Origin: Tubiluchus corallicola
Taxonomy: Eukaryota; Priapulida; Priapulimorpha; Priapulimorphida; Tubiluchidae
Length of the DNA stretch: 64,000 nucleotides
Reading direction: 5' to 3'
NCBI GenBank assembly: GCA_030141605.1
Contig: JAQGDQ010000114.1
Coordinates: 310,001-374,000, forward strand
The notes below the pieces were generated by a model. The model saw nothing but the letters and a program-made list of their open reading frames with translations. It ran no database searches and was not told the origin of the DNA. Shown piece by piece: positions 37,801 through 51,000 of this stretch (positions are counted from its first letter, which is position 1; every line of letters starts with the position of its first letter). Both the position numbers and the translations under genes were made by a program.

Positions 37801-40737
37801 TAAGACAGCTTATAAATAGGTACATTGCAAGCACTATTATTTCGTCGTTTATTGACCTAAATAGATACCACCTTTTATCTTTCTTACACGTAAATGCATT
37901 TTTGCATTAATAAACTGTAATGTTACATAACCAAATTATAAAGATCAAAATTTTGGAAAATACTAGTCACTGTACTCTTGTTTAAAATGCACTGCTAACA
38001 CTTTAACAGGAACCTTATTTCTAATATTAATGTTATAATAATCCTAAGCAACTTTCCGAGAATGCAATACGTACACAATGCAGCCCTTCCACAAATACCC
38101 AATTTCGTTGCTTAACTATGTAGTTTACAATGCCTTGCTTCCCTTTGTCTTTACCAGCTAGTACTTGCACCTAAAGCAAAACAAACAATGATGCAAGTGC
38201 ACAAAAATTGTCAGGAACTCATAAGTGATGCACGAGTTATAATTACTTCAGTTTTGTACAAACCTTCGCAAAAACCTATAATAATTTTCTGTAGTAAAGA
38301 GATGCCTCATAGATACTTTTATACTCACACAGAGGAAGCACAGCATCAGCCTAACTGATGCGCTCGTTTATAGGCATTATTAAATATTAATACTGATGTA
38401 ATGAGATGAAAATATGCTTTAAAGGAAAATAGGATGATTTTTCATATCCTACCCAGTTTTGAAGTACAGTACTAGGAAATATTATAACATGTACAATAAT
38501 GCCAACAAGTTTTTGATAATTAATTAATAGGTTGAAAACTTAATTAACGGCCGGTGAGCCCAACTAGTGATGACATCACAAATGAACATAATTTTCAAAA
38601 GCACATACATTCCACGAGCATGCTGCAGGAGTTTGCAAAAGCAAAAATTGAAGTAAAGTGTCATATATACAAAAACTTGGTAAAATTTAAGTTTAAATTT
38701 CAAGTTTACAGCTGTCTGTGCTCATGCAAGAGCTTTCAACCATGCGCACTAGGTCACAATTTGAAGACCTAAATGCATTTCTGAGGTGTAGGTGCTAACA
38801 AGCGAATGACGAAATGTAAAAGTGAAGAACTAGCCGTGCAAATGTGAAATTACCATTTACTGGTAAAAATTCTTTTACGCAAGTTATTCTTGAAAAAAAT
38901 TCCTTTTCCATGTTCCTTTTGTTCCCTTTCCTGTTCCCTTTCAACATTTTATAGGTTAAATTGTTTTGAGCCACAATTTAAAATATGTTTTGCTTTAATC
39001 ATTATTACTAGTTTCCAATTTCAACAGTTAATATCATCATTTACTAAATAGAAGTTCATTACACAACCTTCAGCATATACTAAACAAAATAAAAGTAATA
39101 ACAGAGAAACTACAATAGGGCACGAAAACAAAAACACGTTAAATAAAAAAGTTTTCAAGGAAGCTGAAGAGAACAAAAATTGTTCATTTTTTTGTAAGAA
39201 TTTTAATCACAAAATGGGATAATATAATACGGCAAAATTACTAGAACAATAAAACTACAAAAAGTTTCAACACGACTGATGCATCTTCCTTCAAATGTGT
39301 AATAAATAGGCAATAAGTGATGACATGATTTAAAAAAAACAGATATGCATTTGCAATCAAAGTGAATCATATACAGTAAAAATTCAGTGGGCAGAGCTCA
39401 AAGTAAGAAGAAAAAAGATAAGTCCAATGGAAGACCAGACTAACCATGACCTGTGGATGAATGAGTTAGAATATTAAAGCTATTTACAGTAAGTCCTCAC
39501 TTAATGATGCTATTGCTTTCCAGAAAAACTGCTTAGTCAACCAGGAAGCAAAAGCATTGTAATAACTGCACTGTATTTAGGTTACAAATGTGTTTTTAAA
39601 ACAGAATAAACAATATGCACCATTTTAATGCTTCAAATTAATTAAAAAATGTTGTTGATAAAATTCAAATGGCTGTGAGCAAAGCAAAAAAAATGTCGAT
39701 AAAATGAAACGTGTCATTAAGTGACAAAAATGTGTCAAGTGTTCAGCGTCGTTAAAAGGAAACGTCGCTAAACGGGAGTCGTTAAGCAAGGACTTACCGT
39801 AATTGACAATTACAGCCGATGCCAGTTGCGCAGCTTTATAATTTTAAATTTCTTAGGAATTTTGCTCCAGTATACATTATGCAGAAGTTTTATTTAATTG
39901 TTCTATGTTTCAAATCTGTGTTGGTGTGGTCACTTTTTAAGTACAGATTTATTTGTGTTATTTAACATTCATACATCTGTACTCTTTTAAATGGTAAGTA
40001 TAGTATAATGCAGTAGTCCCAGCACTCCATGCTCATTAGTTGAGTAGCAACAGCTACAAAATTGGCTAAATCTGAACTAATTAGTAATATTCAAAAAATA
40101 AAATACTGATTTGCAATTACTTTTTACAGTTTGTTTCAACATAAAATATTTAACAATGATAAAAGATATGATGGCATTTACCCCACTTCACAGGTTTCAA
40201 CTTTTTAGAGGCTTCACAGCCCTGCTACTAAATACTTACCAAATCACCTTTAAATACTTTCCATTCTTTAATTGGCCTCACATATATTTTAGGATGAAAA
40301 ACATTTGGAGCATTTTCATTTTGGTTTTCTTGTTCCCACGGTCGAGTAACACCATAATACCAATTACGCTTTTTTCTATAAAATTAAAAAAATGATTTAG
40401 CTTATAAATTCCAAGACAATGAGGCTTCAAATGCTTCCATGAACATCAAGTATTACAGTGTGTGGTTTTTAACCAGTTTCTGGTTGATGTCACAAATGAG
40501 TTCATGATTTTTAAACAGATTTTCAGTTACATAAATTCGTAAAATTGCATTTATGCTTAAATAATAATATGAATTTACTCTGCTTAGTGAATAGCAAGAA
40601 TTACAACATTACCTAATTTTTACACCAGCTATCCCAGCTGTATCTCGCTTGTAACCTTTAAACATCTTTCGTTCAATGTAACGTTTTGGGTAATTGGAGT
40701 ACTCAAAACAATAACGTAACATCTGTGTAAGCCGCAT
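34890..40737 (-). CDS. MRPL24: Mitochondrial large-subunit ribosomal protein uL24m, complete, six exons (245 aa)
   Basis: Exons on minus: 40737-40613, 40375-40240, 38170-38075, 37461-37355, 36582-36446 and 35026-34890. They total 738 nt, all in phase. The KOW-type core is [19 protein letters not shown] (about 84-102) followed by [32 protein letters not shown] (about 160-179) and [20 protein letters not shown] near the end match animal MRPL24 closely. So does the terminal SWWY, against VYWY in human. Vertebrate proteins are about 216 aa; the extra length is mainly at the N-terminus, presumably the mitochondrial targeting region. It is a component of the mitoribosome 39S subunit. One donor is GTGAGT and another GTACGT; the rest are ordinary. 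An insertion, the pogo-like MITE, lies in intron 2. Confidence 0.93.
37050..37094. repeat. Short inverted repeat in an MRPL24 intron
   Basis: GCATCCAGCAAA (37050-37061) and TTTGCTGGATGC (37083-37094) are perfect 12-base complements around a 21-base spacer. A related GTGCATCCAGCA copy lies just upstream, and CATACATCCAGCAAA lies near 35233. Confidence 0.6.
39487..39799. mobile_element. 313-bp MITE with pogo/mariner-type ends, TA target duplication
   Basis: The left end CAGTAAGTCCTCACTTAATG and inverted right end CGGTAAGTCCTTGCTTAACG match at 16 of 20 positions. TA flanks both ends (39485-39486, 39800-39801). CAGT-type ends plus TA duplication fit Tc1/mariner-pogo elements. The relic at 13303 shares the left end, so two members of the family are in this window. 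No coding capacity. Confidence 0.85.
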
Positions 40738-40949
40738 GATTGAAATCTAAAATATGATTGCAAAACAATATTTAATTCAGTCATAGGCAACGAAATATTG
40801 CTTGGACTTAACAATAGGCTGATGTATCTGTATAATGTCAACACCTAATGCATAAGATTTCATAATTCAAGAAAAGCTAAATGTAAGGTAAAGTTTTCAT
40901 CACATCATCATTTTAAATAAATGAATATCTTTTAACATGTTTTAGACTT

Positions 40950-41530
40950 GATATGGAATGCTTACAAAATCTGCTTTGTAATGCAATATGCAATAGTTTT
41001 TGGCAAGCGAAAAATTTCTGGAAACATCCTTTTTAATCACAGCTTCATTGATTACAGAAGAGCATTTGCTTTAATTGATAGATCTTCCCTTTGGTGTAAG
41101 TTAATATCACATGGAATTACATGTAATGGAAATGCCAACCAAGTTATATATAACATGTACAACAATGCTAAACCTGTATTAAAAGTGGTAGCTCTATCTG
41201 TGAATATTTTCTTGTAATACAGCTGTGAGGCAGGTGAATCTTTGTCACCTTTGTTATTTGCAGTTTATCTCAATGATTTTCAATACTTTCTGGGTAGAAA
41301 TTATAAGGCACTAAGCTTATGTTATGATGAATCAGAATTTTAGTGATGACGACTTCTATCAAAGTATATTTACAGCTGTGGATTGCTGTATGCTGATACA
41401 ATTGGTATGGCTGAGTCTGCCCATGAATTCCAAAAGACACTAACTGCAGTCTGTTATTACTGTAATCTATGGCATCTATACATACACAGGAGAAAAACTA
41501 AAACCATAATTTTTTTTGAAGGATATAGGT
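40950..41530 (+). mobile_element. LINE reverse transcriptase fragment (5' half of a split copy)
   Basis: The plus frame reads FIDYRRAFALIDRSSLWCKL (RT motif A, FIDY.KAFD), then VIYNMYNNAKPVLKV. After a frame break, GESLSPLLFAVYLNDFQYFL (motif B region) and LLYADTIGMAESAHEFQ (degraded YADD box) follow. Stops separate the parts. Confidence 0.8.
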
Positions 41531-41929
41531 ATTAAAAGTATTCAGAATTTTAGTTTGGTACATGAATACTTTGTTTTGGTATTACATTCAATTACAATGG
41601 TTTAATTTTTTTAATAGTAATAGTAATTTATTTATTTGGAAATACAGTTATGCGATATATAGTAACAATGAGAAAAATATAGCTAGTTAATATTGTGATT
41701 TAATATGTCACAAAGCATATAATTAATGGTAAGTAAGTAAGAACCAGAAATAAGAATAGGAAGAACTTATTAGCTGCTTATGTCATTATAAGCACATCGA
41801 AATAATAATTGAAAAAAAAGAACAAAAAACAAGGGTCTTTTTAGGCAGTTTAAAAACAAAAAGTTGTGCAAAACAGGGACAGAACTGACATATAAAAGAA
41901 TGTTAAAAAAATAGGAAAAGTGGCTTGTG

Positions 41930-42800
41930 AAGATTCAGCTTAATGATATCGGGAAGAACTCTGGGTTCTACTCGAAAAAATACTCGCGGTTATGACAGAT
42001 GTGTCACACAGGGACGATATGTAGTTATCGAGACTAATTAATACCAGCAACAAACAGATATCGCTCAACTGACGATATAAAGCGGTGTATGTTATACTGG
42101 CAGTAGAGTATAACTTTGGGGAGTAATGAGTTCCACAGTTTAGGTCCACTATAGCTAATGAAATGTTTTGAAGTATGATTTAGTAACTAAACTGAATTTG
42201 GGGGGCTCTGTACACGCTGCGCAGAAATTCGCATTGCAAGCTGCGAAGTGGGCTCAAGTTGTCTTGTAAGTACTACCCCCCCCCCCAAAGTGCATTCACA
42301 TAGGAAAGATATGGTAAGATTACAATATTATATAAAGTTATTTAAAGAGTTTTGAATGTATGTTATTATACCTATATTTTTAGCTAATCACATTTATATT
42401 CATGTAAGTCTGATCTAATACCCAACAATTGGATCTTAATAACTATTTCTATAGCTGTATTATCAATAGAAATATTATAATATTCTGGGGGATAGTTTTG
42501 TTTCTAGCACGAAACATAATACACTTGCAAGTTTTTGCAAGATTCAAAGAGAGCGTATTAGCTTTAAACAATTTGTAACGGTATTTAATTGCTAATTTAT
42601 TGTGTCAATTGAAGGGTTATTGAGATTAAAGAAGACTGCAGTGTTGTCTGCAAATTGAGTTAACTGTAATAAATTATTTATTTCACATAGACATTGATAT
42701 AGGTTCAGAAAAGTTGAGGGATCGAGTCTTGTGGCACTCCAATGTCTACACCACGTGGGGTTGATATCACATTACTGCTTCTCACACACTGTGCACGACT
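41930..42800 (-). mobile_element. Second LINE relic, antisense, lying between the two halves of the plus-strand copy
   Basis: On minus, GVPQDSIP lies near 42735. An FADDTAVFFNLNNPSIDTI-like block with substitutions and frameshifts follows near 42600-42650, then KIQLLGIRSD near 42410. A WNSLLPKVI-like C-terminal block is near 42110-42150. The order is that of an RT domain followed by a C-terminal region. Heavily decayed. Confidence 0.65.
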
Positions 42801-43359
42801 TTTAGATAATTACTAAACATGTTATTTGCAGTTCTTCAAATCCCGTGAAATGATAATTTATGTAACACAGTAGAACAATGTTCATGGTTAAAGATCACAA
42901 CGCTTCAAAAAAACTGACAAATCTTATTTTGTAAATATTTAGTTGCCTATATTTCATAAATTATAATATTAGACATGGTTTTAGTCAAATTATGCTTTAA
43001 TATTTCGGGTGATTGTGTGTGGAGGCCTTAAAGATCACAGTAGTTAGCACTAAAGATATGTCACATTGAAGTAAAAAGCACATTACAAATGGTACAAGGA
43101 ACTAAATAAACGATATTCATGTTCTATTTGAACTGTTTTAGCCGAAATCTTTCAGTAACTTTTAACATCTACGAGAAAAAAGATAAGCTGGATAAATACT
43201 AATAAAACCTCAGAAAAATGCTACTGAAAATTACCGAATGTTTTGGCTACGATAAAAACAAAACTGAATTGCAAGTGCTATTATCGGCAAATTTCGGTAA
43301 CATCCCTGCTTGTCATGCCTATTTTGCTGTATGGCTGAAAGGTCTGGTGATTTCGAAAG

Positions 43360-44000
43360 TTGAGCAAAATTAACATGTTTCATAATGAGTTCATGAAAAA
43401 TTTTCTTCATCTACACAGAGGAACAGTTAACTGGGTGACCTACGGTGAAATGGACAGACTTAGTATAAGTGCTATTGTCGAAAATAGAATGATTAATTCT
43501 TGGGCCAGAATATGTAATGGTAAACACTCCAAGTTGTCCTGTATCTTCTCTATGTTAATAACAAAGCTAAATGAAGTATCTGATTTTCATTCAAGGCGGA
43601 TCATTAAAGCTAACGAAATTTTGGACAAAAATTGAAAGTCTTTTGTATGGAGTAAGTGAAAACTCAGTAAGTCTAATATGGCTTAAATAATTGAATAATT
43701 TATGCTCAGGGTTGGTCTAGTGAAGTTCATCACAACAGGGTTTGCATTAACTATAGAATACTCAAACAAGGTTTTGGCCTAGAAAGTTATATGACTAAGT
43801 TGAAAAAAGCTGATAGAATTAACTTGTCTAAGTATAGTATAGGTGAAGCAATCATAAATTACCTTTCTTGGATAAACGATATCTGCGAGATAATCCTGTG
43901 TAAGAAATGTGATTTGCAGGATCAAGGTGACGAATATCATTATAATTTTAATTTACCCATTCTTTAGTGATGCAAGAAAGCGATGTATCAAACAATATTA
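43360..44000 (+). mobile_element. LINE C-terminal fragment (probable 3' half of the copy at 40950)
   Basis: A plus frame from 43360 with WVTYGEMDRLSISAIVENRM followed by INSWARICNGKHSKLS resembles the post-RT region of elements whose consensus reads VYGELGR.PL...IK.RMI.FW. Further broken frames run to about 44000. With the 40950 fragment it suggests one element interrupted by about 1.8 kb. Confidence 0.65.
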
Positions 44001-45065
44001 CTTTGACAAGCCCAAATGCATTATTCAGTTGTTAAAAAGTTAAAGTATTGTCAAATCTAGCAAAGTTTGTTAGGCATATAATATCTCAATTTAGATAGAG
44101 GTCATTTGCTTAATATTATGATAACTAGTGTTTTTTATTATTATGCTAAAATGATATTACAGAAATTTCTTAAAAAGAATGTTTTGTGTTTGTGCAAAAT
44201 AAGTACACTTAACTATGACTTTAACTCTATTTAGTCATACTATTATTATTATTATTTTCTGACAAACACCATACTTTGGGATATGAATGAATTATGACTC
44301 ATTTTAACTCAATATGTTTGTAATGTGCTGAACAACTTAAATACCACTTAGCACTAGATGACGGCACTATAAATTTCTGATCAGCGCCATTGTAATTATT
44401 GTACTGGCTTTCCGCTTTGCCACAGCTGATTTCGCAACTTGTGATATCCCAAAAGGGTTACCGAAGTTAAATAACTAGATTTCATTAAAATTTGTAAATT
44501 TGCTTGCTCTTCGATATGGTCAACATTACCAACACATACATAGCACAGCTGGGTGTTTTCATGGTTTTCAACATAAAATTTCACCAGCTCTATGATACAG
44601 CAATGGAAACACGGTACATGTAACTTTTTAAAGTCTAGATTTTAAAAGTGCTGCATGAGCCAAGACGACCGAATGGTAAATGCCATGGCATAAGGTTGTC
44701 AAATACCAAATCTATGAGTGGGATACATAACAACTAAACCTAGGGGGTAAGAAAAGGATTGGTGTGTTTCCAGGCGTAAGGTCATTAATCTACCTGACCA
44801 TCACTCCTTGCTTTTCTCGTTTGCACACAAATCGGCTTCAAATCAACACAGTTACAGGCTTAGTTATAGCAGCAAACGACGGGCAGACGTTACTAGCTTT
44901 ATTAACCAACTAGTTCGTTTAACAATCATGTGTGGATATAAAACTTTTAAAATAGAAAAATTATGTGTTATTGCGAATAAATTTTAAGCTTACTGTGCAA
45001 TATTAGTGAAGATATTAAAAGCCTATAAACCACAGTACATCACAACCATAACTAACTAGTAACTA
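44001..45065. other. Intergenic, nothing recognised
   Basis: Contains a short ATT run near 44240. The minus frame at 44396-44584 has no family match that I know. Confidence 0.35.
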
Positions 45066-45069
45066 CTAA

Positions 45070-45427
45070 TGTTGGGCGCCGAGTAATCCACTAGCCGAAG
45101 TTGGACAGAGACAGGTCGCGAATTGAGTTGTTAAGCATACTGGCACTGTCCGTTGTCCTTGTTTATGTAATAATAATAATAATAATTAAAAACGTCAATA
45201 CACGTCAAATAATTTATTATACATCTGATGAAATAAGAGAATTTTATTCTGAGCTGGTTGAACGGATAATATTAAATTTGGCTTCGATATTAATGTTGTT
45301 GAAGTGAAACAAACCCATGTTATTTCATGGGGGCTGCCCGTGTACGACACTACTTATCCGCAAATTCAGCTCATGCGCTTTACCGGAAGTGTCCTACTTC
45401 GGCTAATGGGTTACTCGGCGCCCTACA
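45070..45427. mobile_element. 358-bp MITE with 37-bp terminal inverted repeats and CTAA target duplication
   Basis: The left end TGTTGGGCGCCGAGTAATCC and the inverted right end TGTAGGGCGCCGAGTAACCC match at 18 of 20. The match extends through AYTAGCCGAAGTWGGAC. CTAA flanks both sides (45066-45069, 45428-45431). A 4-bp duplication with TGT termini is like Ginger/integrase-type elements, but the superfamily is uncertain. The interior carries a short (AAT)n run near 45168 and no convincing gene. Confidence 0.85.
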
Positions 45428-45639
45428 CTAACATAAACATCTCGCATTCTCGTTGCAATCTTCCTGGCGCGCTTGCCAGAGATCGCGAACCCAGTATTTT
45501 CAGTCGAAACTCCGCGGGTCCGCAAAATAATGGTTGCGGGTCGCGGACCGTATGATATCGTCAGATCAGCGATTACGTATAGTAATATATGATTACGTGA
45601 AGCCAAAACTTTAAATATGCCTATCATGAAGCCAAGTTA

Positions 45640-47370
45640 GCGAGGCAACAAAAAGATCACAGTATAATTTTACAATCAGAACTAGAAGCAAGCTCTATAA
45701 ATCTCACAAGCTTTCTAATTCGCCTTTCAAAAGGACTTATTACAAGTCTTATTCAAATAAACTAAATCACGTTAAACAAAAATCCAAAAGAGAATATATA
45801 TTATGACCATTTATTTGCTTTGAACAAAAATAATATTAAGAAGCAATGGAGTACAATTAATAGCTTACTGAAAATTAAAAGTAAAGCACAAGTTGCCCCT
45901 TCCTCTGTAGATAACAATGGTCATAACACAAGTGACTACCTTTCTATTGCTAATGCATTTAATAAATTCTTCCAGTATGTAGGTAGTAATATGGCCAATA
46001 AAATCCCTACTACTTCGAAGACCTACTAATCATTCTTAAATGCTCCAAATGATAAACCTGTCTTCTTTTATCCTAATTCTGAATTCGAAACATTGTTGTC
46101 TCTTAATAAACTTAACGAAAATAAATCACCTGGCCCAGAAAATGTCCCAGTGAAATTCTACAAATTAGCAACTGATTTAATTGTCTCAGTACTTTTTCGA
46201 TTATTTAATATAGCAGTTTCTGAAGGAACCTTTCCTAAATGTCTAAAAGTAGCTAAAGCAAAACCACTTTATAGAAATGATTTGCCAAACAACCTATCAA
46301 ATTATCGTCCAATTTCTCTCCTGTCACCAGTTTCCAAAATTTTTGAAAATATTGTTTGTACTAACAATTTTCTCACTTCATGTAATATACTAACAAAATT
46401 TCAATTTGGTTTTTACAAAACTTACTCCACTTCATTAGCTACTTCTGAATTTGTTAAAAATATGCTTCTAAATTTAGACAAAAAACTATTCACTTGTGCG
46501 ATATTCTTAGATTTATCTAAAGCTTTTGACACAGTCCAACATGATATTCTACTACATAAATTACATTATTATGGAATCAGAGGCCCTGTCTTGGATCTCC
46601 TTAAATCTTACTTAACTAACCAACAACAGTTTACCACTATTAACAATACATGTTCTGATTTGCGAGACATAAACTGTGGTGTACCTCAAGGATCCTCTCT
46701 TGCTACTTTTCCTGATCTATATCAATGACCTACCTTTTGCAGTAATTTTAACACTCGTCTTTTCGCTGATGACACAAGTCTCTTCCTCACATCTACTAAC
46801 TATTCAACTTTACAATATTGCACTAACAATGAACTAAAAAAGATTGGTGACTGGTAGGAAGCAAATGAATTATCTGTTAATTATACTAAAACTAAGTATA
46901 TGTTAATAAGTAGGAACCTTTCACAACAAGATTCTTCCACTTTTGAACTCAAAATTGGTGACATAACTCTAACACAAAGTAGTAGTGCAAAATACCTTGG
47001 GTTGCATATTTATAAAATATGAAGTGGTCTACCCACATTTCCTCTACAGCAACAAAATTAAACAAAACAGCTGGTATTTTTGCAAAGTTGGGACATTTTA
47101 TTAATTTGCCTATTTTGAAAATGATCTACCATGCCTTAGTCTATCCGTACCTCCAATACTGTGTGTTGTCTTGGTGGCAAACAAAAAATACTTATTACAA
47201 GCACTATTAACAGTTCAGAGTAAAATAGTTAAATACATGACTTTCGCCGATAACAGAGACCATGCAGCACCATAGTACATACGCCTTAGTTTATTGAAAA
47301 TAGATAATATTTATAATCTTGAATTATTTAAATTCATGTACAAGTTCAATAACCTGCAGTTGCCTGAACT
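45640..47370 (+). mobile_element. LINE, 5'-truncated, reverse transcriptase largely readable
   Basis: Begins in the linker before RT (KLYKSHKLSNSPFKRTYYKS near 45690). LNENKSPGPENVPVKFYK (near 46110), NYRPISLLSPVSKIFE (46300) and FLDLSKAFDTVQHDILLHKL (46505) follow. CGVPQGSSL (46675), LFADDTSLFLTS (46760) and AKYLGLHI (46990) complete the RT order. C-terminal LPILKMIYHALVYPYLQYC comes next. The ADD catalytic box is intact, but frameshifts near 46715, a TAG at 46856 and others make it inactive. The endonuclease domain is absent. It resembles jockey/CR1-group elements. Confidence 0.9.
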
Positions 47371-47455
47371 ATGTGTATGTATGTATACATATACATACAT
47401 GTGTATATGTATATGTGTATATGTATATCATTGCATATGTATATCATTGTATATA
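47371..47455. repeat. TATG/TATAC microsatellite at the LINE 3' side
   Basis: Mixed GTATGTATAC and TATATGTG units directly after the readable C-terminal LINE frame. They may be the tail or a later expansion. Confidence 0.8.
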
Positions 47456-47718
47456 CAAGTAAGTAATATGGTGCATTGTAATACAAGTAAGTGGTGCATT
47501 GACAGATAATCACATAATTCGAATTCGTAACTATTTAAATTTTTTTCACTCTTTAAGGCTCACTCAAAGTCGTAATTACGTATTATGTTTTTCTTTCTCA
47601 ACTTTCAGGTTTATTGCTCTTATACCATTTGCTATTATTACATCATTTAGTTCATCCTTATTTACATTAAGTTATCTACAGGAGCATGCATAACTATAAT
47701 CATTTTTTCATTTAAGTA

Positions 47719-47758
47719 AGGTGAGTGTGTTGATGACCGTATGGTCGCACACTCACCT
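47719..47758. repeat. Hairpin upstream of THG1L
   Basis: AGGTGAGTGTG (47719-47729) and CACACTCACCT (47748-47758) are perfect complements, with an inner GACC/GGTC pair. It lies 275 bp before the THG1L start. No function assigned. Confidence 0.55.
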
Positions 47759-48032
47759 CGCACTACTCAAATTATTTTATTTAAAATTTATTAATGTGTT
47801 TGATATTGTATTTTTTGATGTATGAAATAAAATTCATAGTTCTTAGAGCCGGAACCATGGCCAAAACCCAATGTTTGTCCCGGAAAATAGTAAAGGTTTT
47901 TCTTATTGCTAAACTCGTCGAATTGTGATCCGTGAGTTGTGGTTCGTGAAATAAAACAATTGTCATAAAAAAATAAAATATGCAAAAGAATGCTACTGAG
48001 TTTTTATTCAGTTTTCGTATCATGTTATTGCT

Positions 48033-51000
48033 ATGGCCTTATTGTATGCGTTTTTGCAGTTTGGTTTCATTTTGAAACGAACTTTTAAGGGACAAGCCGC
48101 TAGATTTATAGCTACTTCTAAACGCATGGCTAACAGCAAGTACGATTACGTTAAAAAGTTCGAGCAGAGCGATTCTTGTCTTCCAAACTGCTGGATTGTT
48201 ATCAGAGTCGATGGGAAAGGCTTTCATAAGTAAGCTAACCGTTACTCCTGTTATTTAAAGCTTGTAAGCAATCACTAGGAGTGCAATTTAATTGCTAATC
48301 CTATATGATCTACGAACCAGCATTCTGTGCTGTTCATGTGATTGACAGGAGGTACACGACAAGAGATATTTGCACGCGTACCCTCCATTCGGTGCACACT
48401 GCTGCTGCATACTGCCTTGGTAAGTTCACCTCACAGTGTATCATAGCATCATGTGTCGCCTTGCGATTTGCTGCTTCATGGTAACATGGTGCTGGAGTAC
48501 GTGGAAAGGTGAGGTGGTACATGGCATCAGAGAACGTGTGCAGTAACACAGCATGGGGCACAAGGTGAGGCCTGAATTATCAGGTTGATTTTGGCTAGTA
48601 CCTTATTGGAAGAAGGAGTAATATGTGGGGGTGTCACATAAGTGTGAATGTCCCATGTAGTGTGTGATATCAAAGATGGAACTTGAAGATTGTTTGTTAT
48701 CATATAATGTAGAAGATTTGAAATCAAGTGGTTTTATAAAGTGCTAGTGCAGTTGCACTACGAATTCTATGAAATTTGTGAATATTATGCGATTGCAATG
48801 CCAATAATGTAATTAATGTTACTGCAAATAAATATACACATACAATTATCTCAAACAGGCAGGAGGCAGCGTCCTATATTAGCTAAGAACCTAGGACGAG
48901 ATTTACTAAACATTCCTTTTATAATTTTCAATAATTCTAATTGAGTGACAGTACAACCTTGTCACTTGTGATTGTAAACAATCGTAACATAGTAAACAAA
49001 CAGTCATCGGGCTGACAATTGTGCCAACAATGCACATGCTCTGTAACATTCTTCAGCAAATGTGAAAATTTCACATATTGAAAGCACTGCCCAATTTGGC
49101 TAGCATGGCGATTTTACACCTGAGTTTTGCCTCTATATAAAGTAATCAATTAATTTATTAGTTTTTTTAGCTTTGCCCCACAAATCCTGGTAATTTTATA
49201 GCTGAGTTTGATTTTTGAAATTGATTGTTTTTCAGTGAATAGGAATAAAAAATTGGCATTTAAGAGCTTTTACGATTTCATTCCATAAGCTGCCTCCCTG
49301 ATCCCTTGTGTTCCTTCAAAAGTGTGATAGATTTTAACCAATGTATTTTTAAAAATGAACCAACTTTCTACCGATCTGTAGGCTATCGATCTACTTTGAA
49401 AGAAAGTTGAGCTTATAATTTAAATGTTATGCAGGTTTTCAAAACGACACAATTTTGTCAAACCAAATGATGACCGATCATTGAACTTAATGACGACAGC
49501 TGCAAGAGCAGTTCTGGAAGAATTTACTGACATTGTTATAGCATATGGCCAAAGTGACGAGTACAGCTTTGTTTTCTGTAAAGAAACACAGACGTATAAC
49601 AGAAGGACTAGGTAAGATGATGACACATAGAGTTTAAATTTGTATCTGAATATTTGTATAGTTCAATGAAACATTGTTATTTTTCACGTTTTCGTGAAAG
49701 CAGTGTGTGCTTATTTTACTAATGTTTCATTGAATGAACAAAAATAAAACTAATAAAAATATTTTTTTGTTATTTTTTGTTGATAAAAATATTTTTTTAA
49801 AATACTTATGCATTTATTTTAGCAAACTCATGACTAATGTCACTAGTCTTTTCACATCTGCATATATGTACTCATGGGCTTCGTACTTTCCAAATGAGAA
49901 ACTGCAATATCCACCTTCATTTGATGGGCGAGTTGTGTTATACCCCACTAATCAAAACATGCGTGATTACTTGAGCTGGAGGCAGGTTGATTGTAAGTTG
50001 CTCTGAGTTGTTTTTAGTCTCTTTGTACCATAATATGTTAAGTGCTTACTCCTCTGCTTAGACTTAATTACTGAATAACTTCTACATGAATGAAACTTAT
50101 GGCTCAAAAAATAAAAATGAGTAAAAGTGGAAAGTAAAAAAGGAATAATCTACTTTAGAAACCATTAGCAGAATGAAAACACATGTGTTCATTTGATGGG
50201 TAAAATTGTGAACAGTGCTAGAAAATCTTTGAAGTTTATCTTAACCAGAAGTGTGCAATAGTCAATAACAAGTTGAATACCATTATTTGTATGACTAACT
50301 AGATTGTGAAGACCTTACGAGTTATAAAATCAATAGGTGCATTATTATTTCAGGTCACATAAATAATCTATACAACACAGTGTTTTGGACTTTGATACAG
50401 GAGGGAGGGCTATCACCACAAGAAGCTCAGTGTCGACTCAAGGGGACATATTCTTCCGACAAACATGAAATATTGTTTTCCCAGTTCAATCTTAATTATA
50501 ATAACATGCCTGAGCTACATAAGAAAGGCACAACTCTTTTAAGAGCAAAGGTAATAATTATTATTATTTTAGTGTTCCAGACTAATGGTTGCCCATTACT
50601 GATTACAGAGTTACTTTTTCTCAATTTAATAAAGAGTTATTTGATGTAATTATTCTTAACAAACCATTTAATACTTTTGCTGACGAGGCTATTTTTGTCT
50701 TTAGCTGTTTTTTATGGATGTATATTGAAATGCCTCATGGATTCTCGTTTCTTTTCTTTGTTCTCCTTGACAGTTTCATCACTTCTGGCTTCACTCACAT
50801 GTTCATTAATTTCTCCCCCTCTCATTCTCTTACTCTCTCTTGTCCCTAGAGAAGCACCAAATATGCAGATCACTGAATTTTTCCCCTTATACTAGTATAA
50901 ATATCTGGTTTGGTATACCGAATTTACTTTTTTAGTAGTTGTCCCATTCCGTGAAATTATATTCAACAAATTAAATATTCGCTCAATACTTACAAAATGT

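Noticed and set aside
45101-45307. 68-residue plus frame with a hydrophobic Ile run inside the MITE
   Set aside because: The Ile run is translated from an (AAT)n repeat and the element is non-coding.
47791-47985. Minus-strand 64-residue frame with YYFPGQTLGFGHGSGSKNYE next to the THG1L start
   Set aside because: The composition is suggestive, but the frame begins at TTG rather than ATG and has no splice acceptor. I know no matching family. A search would be needed to revive it.
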